NCBI GenBank assembly: GCA_963788215.1
Contig: CAWBFX010000003.1
Coordinates: 310,001 to 374,000 of the forward strand
DNA length: 64,000 nucleotides
Source of the DNA: AC-32 sp963788215
GTDB lineage: Bacteria > Actinomycetota > Thermoleophilia > Gaiellales > Gaiellaceae
Direction: 5' to 3'
In this document: piece after piece, positions 55,234-63,103 of the stretch
How positions within the stretch are numbered: position 1 is the first letter of the stretch
Layout: every line of letters starts with the position of its first letter
Notes under the pieces: model-generated
Told to the model about the DNA's origin: nothing
The model's database searches: none
The model's input: only the letters and a program-made list of their open reading frames with translations
Position numbers and translations under genes: made by a program

Positions 55234-56301
55234 TCAGCCGCTGACGGCCACCGGGATGCGCTGCACCGAGTTGTTCGAGTAGCCGCCGACGTTCCAGAGC
55301 GGCTCGAGCGGCTGCTCGTTCCCCGCCTCGTCGCGGGCGCGTGAGCAGACCGTGTAGTCGCCCGGCTCGGCGTCCCAGCGGAAGCTGAAGCCGCGCCAGG
55401 CCCAGCGCTCGCCGCCGTCAGGCTCCAACTCGGCGGGAGCCCAGGTCCCGCCGCCGTCCACGCTGACGTCGACCGATTCGACGGCCGCGTGGCCCGACCA
55501 GGCGCGGCCCTCGAGCACCACCTCGCCTGCCGGGACGGTGCGGTCGCGGGAGAGGAACTCCGGGATCCCGGGCGGCACGATGAGCGACCGTGGCAGCATC
55601 CGCATGAGCGGCTCGCCCTCGTCGTCCTCCTCCTGCCGCAGCCGGTAGCCCTGCGCGTTCTGGTAGCCGGTGAACGGCTCGGTCAGCACCTCGATCTCCG
55701 CGAGCCATTTCACGTTCGTCATCCCGTACCAGCCCGGGACGACCAGCCTGAGCGGATAGCCGTGCTGGGGCGGCAGCGGCGAGCCGTTCATCTCGTACGC
55801 GAGCAGAACCTCGTCGCGAAGAGCCTCTCCGAGCGGAACCGAGCGCTGGAAAGCCTGCTCCTCCCCGCCCTCGATCCCGCGGTCGAGGCCGGTGAAGAGC
55901 ACCTCGACGGCGCCGTCGGGCAACCCGGCTTCCTCGAGCAGCGGCCGGAGCGGCGTACCCGCCCAGCGCGCTGTCCCGATCGCCTCCGAGAGCCACGGCT
56001 GGCTCACCGGCCGCGGCTCGAGCCGCGCGCGCCCGTTCCCGGCGCACTCCATCGTGACCGCGAGCTCGGCGCGGGGCCGCCGCTTGAGCTCGTCCAGCCC
56101 GAGCGAGAGCTCCCGCTCCCCGCGGACGTGCAGGCCCCAGACGGCGCCGTCCACGTCGGGGACGTCGTAGTGGATCAGCAGGTAGTGCAGGCCGACCGGT
56201 GTGACCGGCCAGCGCAGCGCTTCCAGCGGCATCCCGTGGTTCCGCGCCGCGAGCTGCAGCTCTTGCAGGCTGATCCCCTCGAGGCTCGTCCCCTCGGCCA
56301 C
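55234..56301 (-). CDS. Sulfite-oxidase-family molybdopterin enzyme, apparently cytoplasmic
   Basis: 355 residues, intact. The Mo domain contains ELAVTMECAGNGRARLEPRP, where Cys of ECAGNGR coordinates molybdenum, and HGYPLRLVVPGWYGMTNVKW, the conserved pterin-binding segment. The C-terminal beta domain is the Mo-co dimerisation type (VDVSVDGGGTWAPAELEPDG). The start MAEGTSLEGISLQELQLAAR has no Tat or Sec signal, unlike most bacterial homologs, so an internal redox role is implied. No heme or partner cytochrome domain is fused. First gene of the redox region, convergent with the small charged protein. Confidence 0.88.
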   Translation of the reverse strand: MAEGTSLEGISLQELQLAARNHGMPLEALRWPVTPVGLHYLLIHYDVPDVDGAVWGLHVRGERELSLGLDELKRRPRAELAVTMECAGNGRARLEPRPVSQPWLSEAIGTARWAGTPLRPLLEEAGLPDGAVEVLFTGLDRGIEGGEEQAFQRSVPLGEALRDEVLLAYEMNGSPLPPQHGYPLRLVVPGWYGMTNVKWLAEIEVLTEPFTGYQNAQGYRLRQEEDDEGEPLMRMLPRSLIVPPGIPEFLSRDRTVPAGEVVLEGRAWSGHAAVESVDVSVDGGGTWAPAELEPDGGERWAWRGFSFRWDAEPGDYTVCSRARDEAGNEQPLEPLWNVGGYSNNSVQRIPVAVSG

Positions 56302-56379
56302 GCACTGAGCCTAACGGGACGGAGAATGGGCCGGACGGCCCATTGACACGCCCCACCCGGCTCCGGTTGAGTGACGAAC

Positions 56380-56535
56380 GTGAGCCAGACGCAGATCTTC
56401 ATTTGGTGCATCTGCCTGATCGTCCTCGAGTGGAACCACTTCAAGTGGATCTGGTGGACGTACTGGGACTGCGGCAGGTGCGGCGTGAAGCACAAGGACT
56501 GCGCCTGCAGCTCCAAGTGGCTCATGCTCTTGTAA
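56380..56535 (+). CDS. Cys/Trp-rich micropeptide, putative metal-binding membrane-edge protein
   Basis: 51 residues from GTG 56380 (an in-frame GTG at 56371 is possible) to TAA 56535. The first part is a short hydrophobic helix (QIFIWCICLIVLEWNHFKWI) ending in a tryptophan cluster WIWWTYW. The second is a Cys-rich knuckle DCGRCGVKHKDCACSSKW with CxxC and CxC pairs that could bind zinc or an iron-sulfur cluster. Six Trp and seven Cys in 51 residues are far above background and cannot be a shadow of the low-Trp neighbours. It overlaps the ferredoxin 3' end by 14 bp, convergently. No family recognised. Confidence 0.6.
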   Translation: MSQTQIFIWCICLIVLEWNHFKWIWWTYWDCGRCGVKHKDCACSSKWLMLL

Positions 56536-56737
56536 CGGCGCTCTTCTCCAGATGGAGCGCGAGCATCGGGCACGCAGCGACGGCGCGCTCCGCGTGCTCT
56601 TCCAGGCTCGGCGGCACGGGCGTCTCGTCGACGATCGGGTAGCCCCAGTCGTCGAGCGAGATCCGTTCCGGCAGGAGCTCGGCGCAGAGGCCGCTCCCGT
56701 CGCAGGCGATCGGGTTCACGCGAACGCCGCGACTCAT
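56522..56737 (-). CDS. Small [3Fe-4S]/[4Fe-4S] ferredoxin
   Basis: 71 residues. MSRGVRVNPIACDGSGLCAE gives C-x5-C, and AERAVAACPMLALHLEK gives the distal C-P, the pattern of single-cluster actinobacterial ferredoxins in which the middle Cys is missing (usually a [3Fe-4S] cluster). ATG 56737 overlaps the NuoF-like stop (ATGA), so it is translationally coupled and is the probable electron partner of that flavoprotein. Confidence 0.87.
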   Translation of the reverse strand: MSRGVRVNPIACDGSGLCAELLPERISLDDWGYPIVDETPVPPSLEEHAERAVAACPMLALHLEKSAVTRA

Positions 56738-57996
56738 CGACCCCGCCCGGTGGGCAGGAACTCGCCCTGTCTGCCCCCGCAGCGGCCTTCGAGGTGGCGG
56801 TCGACCTCGTCTGCGAAGACCTCGAGTGAGCTCTGGACGAATCGCGCTGCGCCGTCGGGGTGCTTGCATGCCCCCCGGCCTCGAACCTGCTCGAGCCAGC
56901 GCAGCGCGCGGCCGCGCGTGTCGCCCTTGCCGCGGGCGAGGCTCTCGAGCGCGCCGGCGAGCGCCGCGAGCCCGTGGGTGCAGGGCCCGCACTGGCCCGC
57001 GCTCTCGAGCGCGAGGAAACGCGCCACCCGGGCGGCCTGGTCGAGGCCGCACGCCACGCCCGGAAGGACCACGATCGCCCCGGCGCCGAGTGACGCGCCG
57101 GCGGTGGCGAGGTCGCTCTGCGAAAGCGTGAGGCGCTCGGCCGCCGCTGCATCGACCCAGCTCCCGAAGTAGCCGCCCACGAGCACCGCGCCGGGGACGC
57201 CGCGGACCCCGCCGGCCTGGTCGAGCACCGCGCGTAGCGGGGTCCCGAACGGGGCCTCGTAGATGCCCGGGCGGTTGACCGCGCCGGAGACCGTGAAGAG
57301 CGCCGAACCGGGCTCGTCCTCGGTCCCCGCTGCCCGGAACCACTCCGGGCCGAGGCGGGCGATCAGCCCCAGGTGAGCCAGGGTCTCGACGTTCTGCACC
57401 AGCGTCGGAGCGCCGCCGACTCCGCGCTCGTACGGGCGTGGCGGTGTGAAGGTGGGCTTGGCCGCGCCTCCGTTCAGCGCGCTGACGACGGCCGTCTCCT
57501 CGCCGCTGACGAATCCGTTCGGCAGTGACGCGAGCCGCACTCTCAGGCCACGGTCGATGCCACGGGCATCGCGCTCGGCGAGCGCGCGCTCGAGGTAGCC
57601 GACCTCCTCGCCGGCGTTCCTTTCGACTGCGACGAACGCCTCTCGCGCGCCCACGGCCGTCGCGGCAAGCGCGACTCCGTCGAGCACGAGGTGGGGCGCG
57701 CGGCGCATCAGAGCCTTGTCCTTGAAGCTCACCGGCTCGCCCTCCGCACCGTTCGCGACGACGACCGGCCGGCCCCCGGCCGCTGCGACAGCCTTCAGCT
57801 TGCGTCCGGCCGGAAAGCCCGCGCCGCCGCGACCGCGGAGGCCGGCCGCGGTGACGAGCTCGATCAGGCCTGCGGCGGACGGCTGCGGCCCGTGGACGGA
57901 CAGGTGCCCTTCGAGCGCGAGCGGGGAGCCGTCGCGGGGCAGGCCGGCGAAGAGGCGCGGAAGCGCGGCGGCATCCGGCCAGGTGAGCGCGCTCAT
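56734..57996 (-). CDS. NuoF-like (complex I 51-kDa-type) SLBB flavoprotein
   Basis: 420 residues, intact. Features of the NAD(H)-oxidising subunit: GLRGRGGAGFPAGRKLKAVA (FMN/NAD glycine loop), VVANGAEGEPVSFKDKALMR, LPNGFVSGEETAVVSALNGG, GGAPTLVQNVETLAHLGLI, an SLBB domain (VSGAVNRPGIYEAPFGTPLR) and a C-terminal iron-sulfur region ESAGQCGPCTHG with GACKHPDG. The first Cys of the canonical ESCGxCxPC is Ala here, leaving three candidate ligands. No NuoE or NuoG neighbour, so it is not part of complex I. It probably moves electrons between NAD(P)H and the adjacent ferredoxin or membrane heme protein. Confidence 0.87.
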   Translation of the reverse strand: MSALTWPDAAALPRLFAGLPRDGSPLALEGHLSVHGPQPSAAGLIELVTAAGLRGRGGAGFPAGRKLKAVAAAGGRPVVVANGAEGEPVSFKDKALMRRAPHLVLDGVALAATAVGAREAFVAVERNAGEEVGYLERALAERDARGIDRGLRVRLASLPNGFVSGEETAVVSALNGGAAKPTFTPPRPYERGVGGAPTLVQNVETLAHLGLIARLGPEWFRAAGTEDEPGSALFTVSGAVNRPGIYEAPFGTPLRAVLDQAGGVRGVPGAVLVGGYFGSWVDAAAAERLTLSQSDLATAGASLGAGAIVVLPGVACGLDQAARVARFLALESAGQCGPCTHGLAALAGALESLARGKGDTRGRALRWLEQVRGRGACKHPDGAARFVQSSLEVFADEVDRHLEGRCGGRQGEFLPTGRGR

Positions 57997-59072
57997 GCGA
58001 CGTGCAGCGAGCCACCAAAGGTCCGGCTCGCGGAGTCGAGTTGCAGGACGACGTCGAGCGTGAGCGTGTTCCCGGATGCGTCGTGAACTGACGCAGCCAG
58101 ATGCGAGCCCTCGAGCGAGACGATCTGGCCGGAGTAGGCCCGGGGAGTCGATCTCGGGCCGAACCTGACGCTGCTGCCCGTCATCTGGATGCCGCCGTCC
58201 TGGAGCGGAACGCCACGCAGATCGACGTGCAGGACGCCCTTCGCGCCGCCGTCGGCGGTCCCGTCGAGCGCGACGGTGACAAGGCCGTTGTCGGCGCCGC
58301 TGGATTGCGAGACGCTGCCGCTGAGCGAGGCGTCGTAGGGCGCCTCGGGCAGCGAAGGCCCCGCGCTCACGGTCACGAGCTTCGTCACCTGCACCGAGCG
58401 CGCGGCAAGGAGGGTCGGCGGGGTGCCTGCGCGGGCCGCCCAGCCGCGCTGCAGCGGCCCCGAGGCCGCCCAGATGCCGATCGCAACCGGGAGGACGAGC
58501 CCGGCCGCGGCGGCCGCCAGGCGCGCCGACCCTGCGGCGTGCGACTCGAGGGCCCGCCAGAGGACCGCGGCGACGACCGCGGCGACCGAGGCGAAGGCGA
58601 GCAGGCCGAACCAGCCGGCGCGAACATCGCTGCCCGTTCCGAGGGCGTGTACCAGCGCGACCGGCCAGGATGCATACGCGAGCCAATGCACGAGCCGCCA
58701 GGCGCGGTAGCCGAGGCGCGCGCGCAGCAGGCTGGTCACGATCACGGCCAGAAGGAGGTCGAAGGCGACGGCTCCGAAGCCGACCCAGATCGGCCGGTAC
58801 TGGGACGCGAACGGGAGCACCGCGTCCTTCAGCCCGATCGGCGTGTAGCCGTCGAGCACGGTCGTCAGAACGTGGACCGCCACGAACGCGAGCGCCAGCA
58901 GCGTCACGCTTCGATGCAGGCCCGAGACGACGAAGCGGGGCCAACGCGGCGTCGCCCAACGCGTCGACGTCAGAACGCCGAGGACGACCCCCGTGGTGAG
59001 CAAGAGCAGCGCGACGACGCCGGTGCCGCGCGTCAGATACCAGTAGGCACTCGGCCCCGCCGCGAGGATCAC
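57993..59072 (-). CDS. Ferric-reductase-like heme membrane protein with C-terminal beta domain
   Basis: 359 residues, intact. Six helices; GLHRSVTLLALAFVAVHVLT and RLVHWLAYASWPVALVHALG each place two His one helix-pitch set apart, the bis-heme ligation of the ferric-reductase/YedZ-like domain. After the last helix there is a soluble domain of about 150 residues with repeated beta segments (GADNGLVTVALDGTADGGAK, SGQIVSLEGSHLAASVHDAS) and no obvious cofactor motif. It is likely to carry electrons across the membrane. The start lies within the apbE stop overlap, and its stop overlaps nuoF-like (ATGA). Confidence 0.8.
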   Translation of the reverse strand: MILAAGPSAYWYLTRGTGVVALLLLTTGVVLGVLTSTRWATPRWPRFVVSGLHRSVTLLALAFVAVHVLTTVLDGYTPIGLKDAVLPFASQYRPIWVGFGAVAFDLLLAVIVTSLLRARLGYRAWRLVHWLAYASWPVALVHALGTGSDVRAGWFGLLAFASVAAVVAAVLWRALESHAAGSARLAAAAAGLVLPVAIGIWAASGPLQRGWAARAGTPPTLLAARSVQVTKLVTVSAGPSLPEAPYDASLSGSVSQSSGADNGLVTVALDGTADGGAKGVLHVDLRGVPLQDGGIQMTGSSVRFGPRSTPRAYSGQIVSLEGSHLAASVHDASGNTLTLDVVLQLDSASRTFGGSLHVA

Positions 59073-60001
59073 GCGTCCTCCTCCGGCCAGGCGCCGACGT
59101 GCACGACCTCGCCGGACTCGCGCACGAGCCGTGCAGGCAGCCCGCGGGCCGCGAGCCAGGCAGGTGCGTCGTCGCCGAGCACGACGGCGGCGGTGCTAGC
59201 GGCGTTGGCGTCGACGCAGCTCGCACCCGAGACCGTCACCGCCCGCCAGGGGGTCTCGGCCGGCCGGCCGGTGCGCGGGTCGACGATGTGGTGGAGGGTG
59301 GTCTCGCCGGCCCGCCAGCGGCGGACGAGCGTGCCCGAGGTCGCGAGGCCGCCGCCCAACAGGGCGACCGTGGGGCCGGGCGCATCGAGCGGGCTCGAAT
59401 GGTCCTCGGCGACGCGAACGGACCAGCCGCCGTCGGGAACGCGCCCGGCAAGCGCGATGTCGCCGCCGAGGCTGACGAGGACGCCGGCGCCCGACGCGCG
59501 TGCGGCAGCTCGAGCGGCCCGATCGGCGCCGAGCGCCTTGGCGGTTGCGCCAAGATCCAGCTCGACGCCTTCCGCGAGGGCGATCGTGCGGGCGGACCGG
59601 TCGAGCGTTACGCCGCGCGGCCCCGGAACCGGCGCGAAGGATGCGCGAAAGGAGCGCCCGTCCCGAAGCGCGATGTTCACGAAGCGCCGGTCGTAGCCCG
59701 CCAGCCGCAGCGTCCGACCGACGGTCGGGTCGACGAGGCCGTCGGTGATGGCCGCGACGTCGAGCGCCACGCCGACCGCCTCGAGCAGCAGCGGGCCGAC
59801 GCGTACCGGCGCGCGGCCGGCGGCTGCGTTGAGGCGCGTGAGCTCCGAGTCCTCGCGGAAGCGGCTGCAGGCCGCATCGAGCCGGTCGAGCTCGTGCTCG
59901 AGCTCCTCGTGTGCCGCAGGGAGCGCGTCCGCCTCGGCGACGCAGAGCACGGCGGTGGTGCCGAGAGCAGGAAAGGAGACGGAAGCGAGCTCGCCGATCA
60001 C
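59069..60001 (-). CDS. apbE: FAD:protein FMN transferase ApbE
   Basis: 310 residues, intact; GTG 60001 overlaps the upstream stop (GTGA). It attaches FMN covalently to Thr/Ser of FMN-binding domains using FAD. Blocks: LDAACSRFREDSELTRLNAA, ITDGLVDPTVGRTLRLAGYD, LDLGATAKALGADRAARAAA, GVLVSLGGDIALAGRVPDGG, TTLHHIVDPRTGRPAETPWR and VDANAASTAAVVLGDDAPAW. No FMN_bind target domain (S/T-GAT motif) is visible in the window, so its substrate must lie outside or be unusual. Cotranscribed with the membrane heme protein. Confidence 0.92.
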   Translation of the reverse strand: MIGELASVSFPALGTTAVLCVAEADALPAAHEELEHELDRLDAACSRFREDSELTRLNAAAGRAPVRVGPLLLEAVGVALDVAAITDGLVDPTVGRTLRLAGYDRRFVNIALRDGRSFRASFAPVPGPRGVTLDRSARTIALAEGVELDLGATAKALGADRAARAAARASGAGVLVSLGGDIALAGRVPDGGWSVRVAEDHSSPLDAPGPTVALLGGGLATSGTLVRRWRAGETTLHHIVDPRTGRPAETPWRAVTVSGASCVDANAASTAAVVLGDDAPAWLAARGLPARLVRESGEVVHVGAWPEEDA

Positions 60002-60330
60002 GAGACGCCGGTCGTCGCCACGGGCGCGACCTGCGTCGTCACGGGGGGCGGCGGGGGTGCGGGGGCTGAAGCCTGAGAGGTGGCGGCGGCCCGAGCGGAG
60101 GTCGTCGCCGCCTCGGTCGTCGTCCGCACCGTCCTCGTCGTGGTGCGCACCGCCGACTTGTGGCCCGGTACCGAATGCGCCGCGAGGCCGGCAAAGGCGC
60201 CCGCGAGGGCCGTCGCGCAAAAGAGGACGACTCGCGTCGCCCGCTTCAGGCGCGCGAGGCCCGCGTCGCGGGCGCGCGTGCGGGCGTCAGGGGAGGCCTT
60301 GCGCACACCTCGAGGGTGCCCGCGCCACAT
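59998..60330 (-). CDS. Single-pass membrane protein with Thr/Ala/Pro-rich tail
   Basis: 110 residues. A basic N-terminus (ARTRARDAGLARLKRATRVV), one helix (VVLFCATALAGAFAGLAAHS), then a low-complexity tail of Thr, Arg, Ala and Pro (KSAVRTTTRTVRTTTEAATT, SAPAPPPPPVTTQVAPVATT) likely outside the cell. I do not recognise a family. Position at the head of the apbE operon suggests an accessory or anchoring part of the redox module. Confidence 0.6.
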   Translation of the reverse strand: MWRGHPRGVRKASPDARTRARDAGLARLKRATRVVLFCATALAGAFAGLAAHSVPGHKSAVRTTTRTVRTTTEAATTSARAAATSQASAPAPPPPPVTTQVAPVATTGVS

Positions 60331-60361
60331 GAGAAGCCGATGAAAGGCGCCTGAACGAGCC

Positions 60362-61717
60362 CTAAGAGTCGTCCGCGGCCTGTTGCACCGCGATCCAGAC
60401 GTCTGCTCCGCCCTCTGGCCGGTTCTGCGCTCCAGCCGAGCCGCCGTGGGCCTCCGCGATCAGGTCCACGATCGAGAGGCCAAGGCCGCTGCCGGTGCCG
60501 CTGCGCGACTCTCCAGGCCGGCTGAAGCGCTGGAAGGCGCCGGTCAGGAAGTCACCGGGAAAGCCGGCTCCCTCATCCCGGACGTGCAAGGCGACGAAGT
60601 CTCCGTCCGGCTCGGCCGACAGGACGATGCGGCCCGCGCCGTGCACGAGCGCGTTGTCGACGAGGTTCCCGAGTGCCTGCTCGAGCCGCGCCGGATCCGC
60701 GTCGAGGAGGATCCCGTCCGGGGGAACGAGGTCGAGTGCCCGGCCCTTCGCCGCAACGATCCTGCCGAACCGCCTCGCGACGACGTTGAGCACCTCGGCC
60801 GCCGGCACCCGCTCCCGCCTGACCGGCAGCTCTCCCGCGTCCGAGCGCGCAATCAGCAAGAGGTCCTCCGCGAGCCGCGTCAGGCGCTCGGTCTCCTGCG
60901 ACGCCGAGCGCAGGGCGTCCTCGAGCGCCTCGCGGGTCCGCGGCCGGCGCAGCGCGAGCTCGAGCTCGGTCTTCAGGAGCGCGAGCGGCGTCCTCAGCTC
61001 GTGGCTCGCATCCGCGACGAAGCGTCGTTCGTGCGCCACGGCCGCCTGTAGTCGCTCGAGCATCGCGTTCAGCGTCTCCGCCAGGCGCGAGATCTCATCC
61101 TTGCTCGCCGGCACCGGCAGCCGCGCCCCGGGCGTCGAGCCCGAGATCGTCTCCGCCCGCACACGCATCGTCTCCACCGGCCGCAGGGCCGCCGCTGCGA
61201 GCGCGTACCCGGCGATCGCGGCCAGCACGAGCGCCAACGGGCCTGCAAGGGCGAGTTCGCGCAACAGGTGGTCGAGCGTCTCGTCGTGCGGCGCGAGCGA
61301 CCGGGCCGCGACGAGCACGACCGGACTGCCCTTGACCTGCGCCCGCCGGGCAAGAACGCGCCAGCGCTCGCGAAGGCCGGGGAGCTGCCCCGATCGGAGG
61401 ATCCGCGTGCCGTCCGACACCCGGCTCAGGTCCGCCGGACTGAGCAGGAGCGGCAGCCCCGGAGGGTCCGAGCCGATCACGGAGCCGCCCGGCCGGATCA
61501 GCTCGGCGATCCCGCCGCCGGCCGCGGAGTCGAGGTCGAGCCGCCCACGATCGAGGTGCGCCACGTCGAGAGTCTGCGATCGCAGGCTCTGATCGATCGA
61601 GGCGTTGAGCGCGTGGTCGACGCGGTTGTAGACGAAGAAGCTCATCGTGGCGAGCACGAGCGCCATCGCCAGCGTGAACGCGAGCGTCAGTCGCAGACGG
61701 ATCGGCAGCCGTCTCAT
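60362..61717 (-). CDS. Sensor histidine kinase (OmpR-partner type)
   Basis: 451 residues, intact. N-terminal helix (RLTLAFTLAMALVLATMSFF), an extracytoplasmic sensor of about 130 residues, second helix (ALAGPLALVLAAIAGYALAA), HAMP (RPVETMRVRAETISG), dimerisation/phosphoacceptor ADASHELRTPLALLKTELEL (His), N box ALGNLVDNALVHGA, G boxes VRDEGAGFPGD and GSGLGLSIVDLIAEAHGGSA. ATG 61717 overlaps the regulator stop (ATGA). The signal is unknown; placement next to redox genes suggests control of those. Confidence 0.93.
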   Translation of the reverse strand: MRRLPIRLRLTLAFTLAMALVLATMSFFVYNRVDHALNASIDQSLRSQTLDVAHLDRGRLDLDSAAGGGIAELIRPGGSVIGSDPPGLPLLLSPADLSRVSDGTRILRSGQLPGLRERWRVLARRAQVKGSPVVLVAARSLAPHDETLDHLLRELALAGPLALVLAAIAGYALAAAALRPVETMRVRAETISGSTPGARLPVPASKDEISRLAETLNAMLERLQAAVAHERRFVADASHELRTPLALLKTELELALRRPRTREALEDALRSASQETERLTRLAEDLLLIARSDAGELPVRRERVPAAEVLNVVARRFGRIVAAKGRALDLVPPDGILLDADPARLEQALGNLVDNALVHGAGRIVLSAEPDGDFVALHVRDEGAGFPGDFLTGAFQRFSRPGESRSGTGSGLGLSIVDLIAEAHGGSAGAQNRPEGGADVWIAVQQAADDS

Positions 61718-62391
61718 CCGCCGTCCTCGCGCAAGCGGTAGCCGACGCGCCGAACGGTCTCGATCGAGTCGCGGCCGAACGGCCGGTCGATCTTCTGGCG
61801 CAGGTAGCGCACGTACACGTCGACGAGGTTCGAGCGGTTCTCGTAGCCCATGTCCCAGGCGCTCTCGAGCAGCTGCAGCCGCGAGAGCGCGTAGCCCGGC
61901 TGGCGCATGAACGACTCCAGCAGCGCGAACTCCTTCGACGAGAGCTCGAGCTCGGCCTCGCCGCGCCACGCACGATGGGCGGCCGGGTCGAGGCGCAGGT
62001 CGCCGACCTCGAGCACCGAGGGGCGCTCCGCCGGCACGCGGCGCATGAGCGCCCGCAGCCGGGCGAGGAGCTCCGCGAACGAGAACGGCTTGACGAGGTA
62101 GTCGTCTGCGCCGCTGTCGAGGCCCTCGATCCGGTTCTCGACGGCGTCGCGCGCCGTCAGCATCAGCACCGGCGTCCAGACTCCCGCCTTGCGCAGCGCG
62201 CGGCAGGTAGCGAGGCCGTCGAGCCCCGGCAGCATGACGTCGAGCACGATCGCGTCATACGGGACCGCCTGGGCCATCCAGAGCGCGTCCTCACCCCGGC
62301 CGGCGATGTCCGCGGCATGGCCCTCTTCCCTCAGCCCGCGCGCGAGCAGCTCGGCCAGCTTCCTCTCGTCTTCGACCACGAGCACGCGCAC
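61714..62391 (-). CDS. OmpR/PhoB-family response regulator
   Basis: 225 residues, intact. Receiver: MRVLVVEDERKLAELLARGL (acid pair), AIVLDVMLPGLDGLATCRAL (phospho-Asp), VLMLTARDAVENRIEGLDSG, DDYLVKPFSFAELLARLRAL (Lys). C-terminal winged helix: LELSSKEFALLESFMRQPGY, ENRSNLVDVYVRYLRQKIDR, IETVRRVGYRLRED. Start GTG 62391. Divergent from the b-type cytochrome gene 80 bp away, a likely target. Confidence 0.94.
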   Translation of the reverse strand: MRVLVVEDERKLAELLARGLREEGHAADIAGRGEDALWMAQAVPYDAIVLDVMLPGLDGLATCRALRKAGVWTPVLMLTARDAVENRIEGLDSGADDYLVKPFSFAELLARLRALMRRVPAERPSVLEVGDLRLDPAAHRAWRGEAELELSSKEFALLESFMRQPGYALSRLQLLESAWDMGYENRSNLVDVYVRYLRQKIDRPFGRDSIETVRRVGYRLREDGG

Positions 62392-62470
62392 TCGCCCATT
62401 GTCGCCCCTACTGCGAGAACCGCTGCGCAGCTCTCATCGCACGTTCATTTCCGCGTGATGTCCTGCGGTC

Positions 62471-63103
62471 ATGCGCCGGCTCGAACTGGATCCGACCGTG
62501 CGCAACGAGCGCTTGACGGCAACCGCCGCCGCCGTCCTGCTCGTCCTGCTGGCGATCGAGGGGATCACGATCCTCTCGATTCGCCAGCTGCTCTCTGCCC
62601 ACATCGTCGTCGGGCTGCTTCTGATCCCGCCCGTCCTGTTGAAGCTCGCGAGCACCGGCTACCGCTTCCTGCGCTACTACCTCGGCGACGACGCGTACGT
62701 GGCGAAGGGCCCGCCACACATGTTCATGCGCCTGCTGGCGCCGCTCCTCGTCGTCTCGACGCTGACCGTGCTCGGCAGCGGCGTGGGGCTGCTCGCGCTC
62801 GGCCCGGAGCGGCACCGCGACGTCCTGCTCGGCCTGCACAAGGCGAGCTTCGTCGTCTGGTTCGTCGTGATGAGCATTCATGTGCTGGTCTACGCACCGC
62901 GCCTGCGGCGCGCCCTCCAGTCACGGAACGCGTGGTCGCGGATCGGCCTCGTCACCGGCTCGCTCGTGGCGGGCGCGGTTCTCGCCGGCGCGGCGTACTC
63001 CCGCGCAGGCCCCTGGCTGCACCGGGCACATGAGGGCGAGCGAGACGGCGCATCGCAGAGACGCTCGCCCGAAGGCTCGTACTACTTGAGCGTCTTCAGG
63101 TAG
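62471..63103 (+). CDS. Cytochrome b561-like integral membrane protein
   Basis: 210 residues, intact. Four or five helices: LTATAAAVLLVLLAIEGITI, QLLSAHIVVGLLLIPPVLLK, PPHMFMRLLAPLLVVSTLTV, DVLLGLHKASFVVWFVVMSI followed by HVLVYAPRLR. His in SAHIV, GPPH, LLGLH and MSIHV lie at helix positions suited to two b hemes. The tail is short, basic and soluble. It is convergent with the diheme cytochrome c (22-bp overlap), its plausible redox partner. Confidence 0.78.
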   Translation: MRRLELDPTVRNERLTATAAAVLLVLLAIEGITILSIRQLLSAHIVVGLLLIPPVLLKLASTGYRFLRYYLGDDAYVAKGPPHMFMRLLAPLLVVSTLTVLGSGVGLLALGPERHRDVLLGLHKASFVVWFVVMSIHVLVYAPRLRRALQSRNAWSRIGLVTGSLVAGAVLAGAAYSRAGPWLHRAHEGERDGASQRRSPEGSYYLSVFR

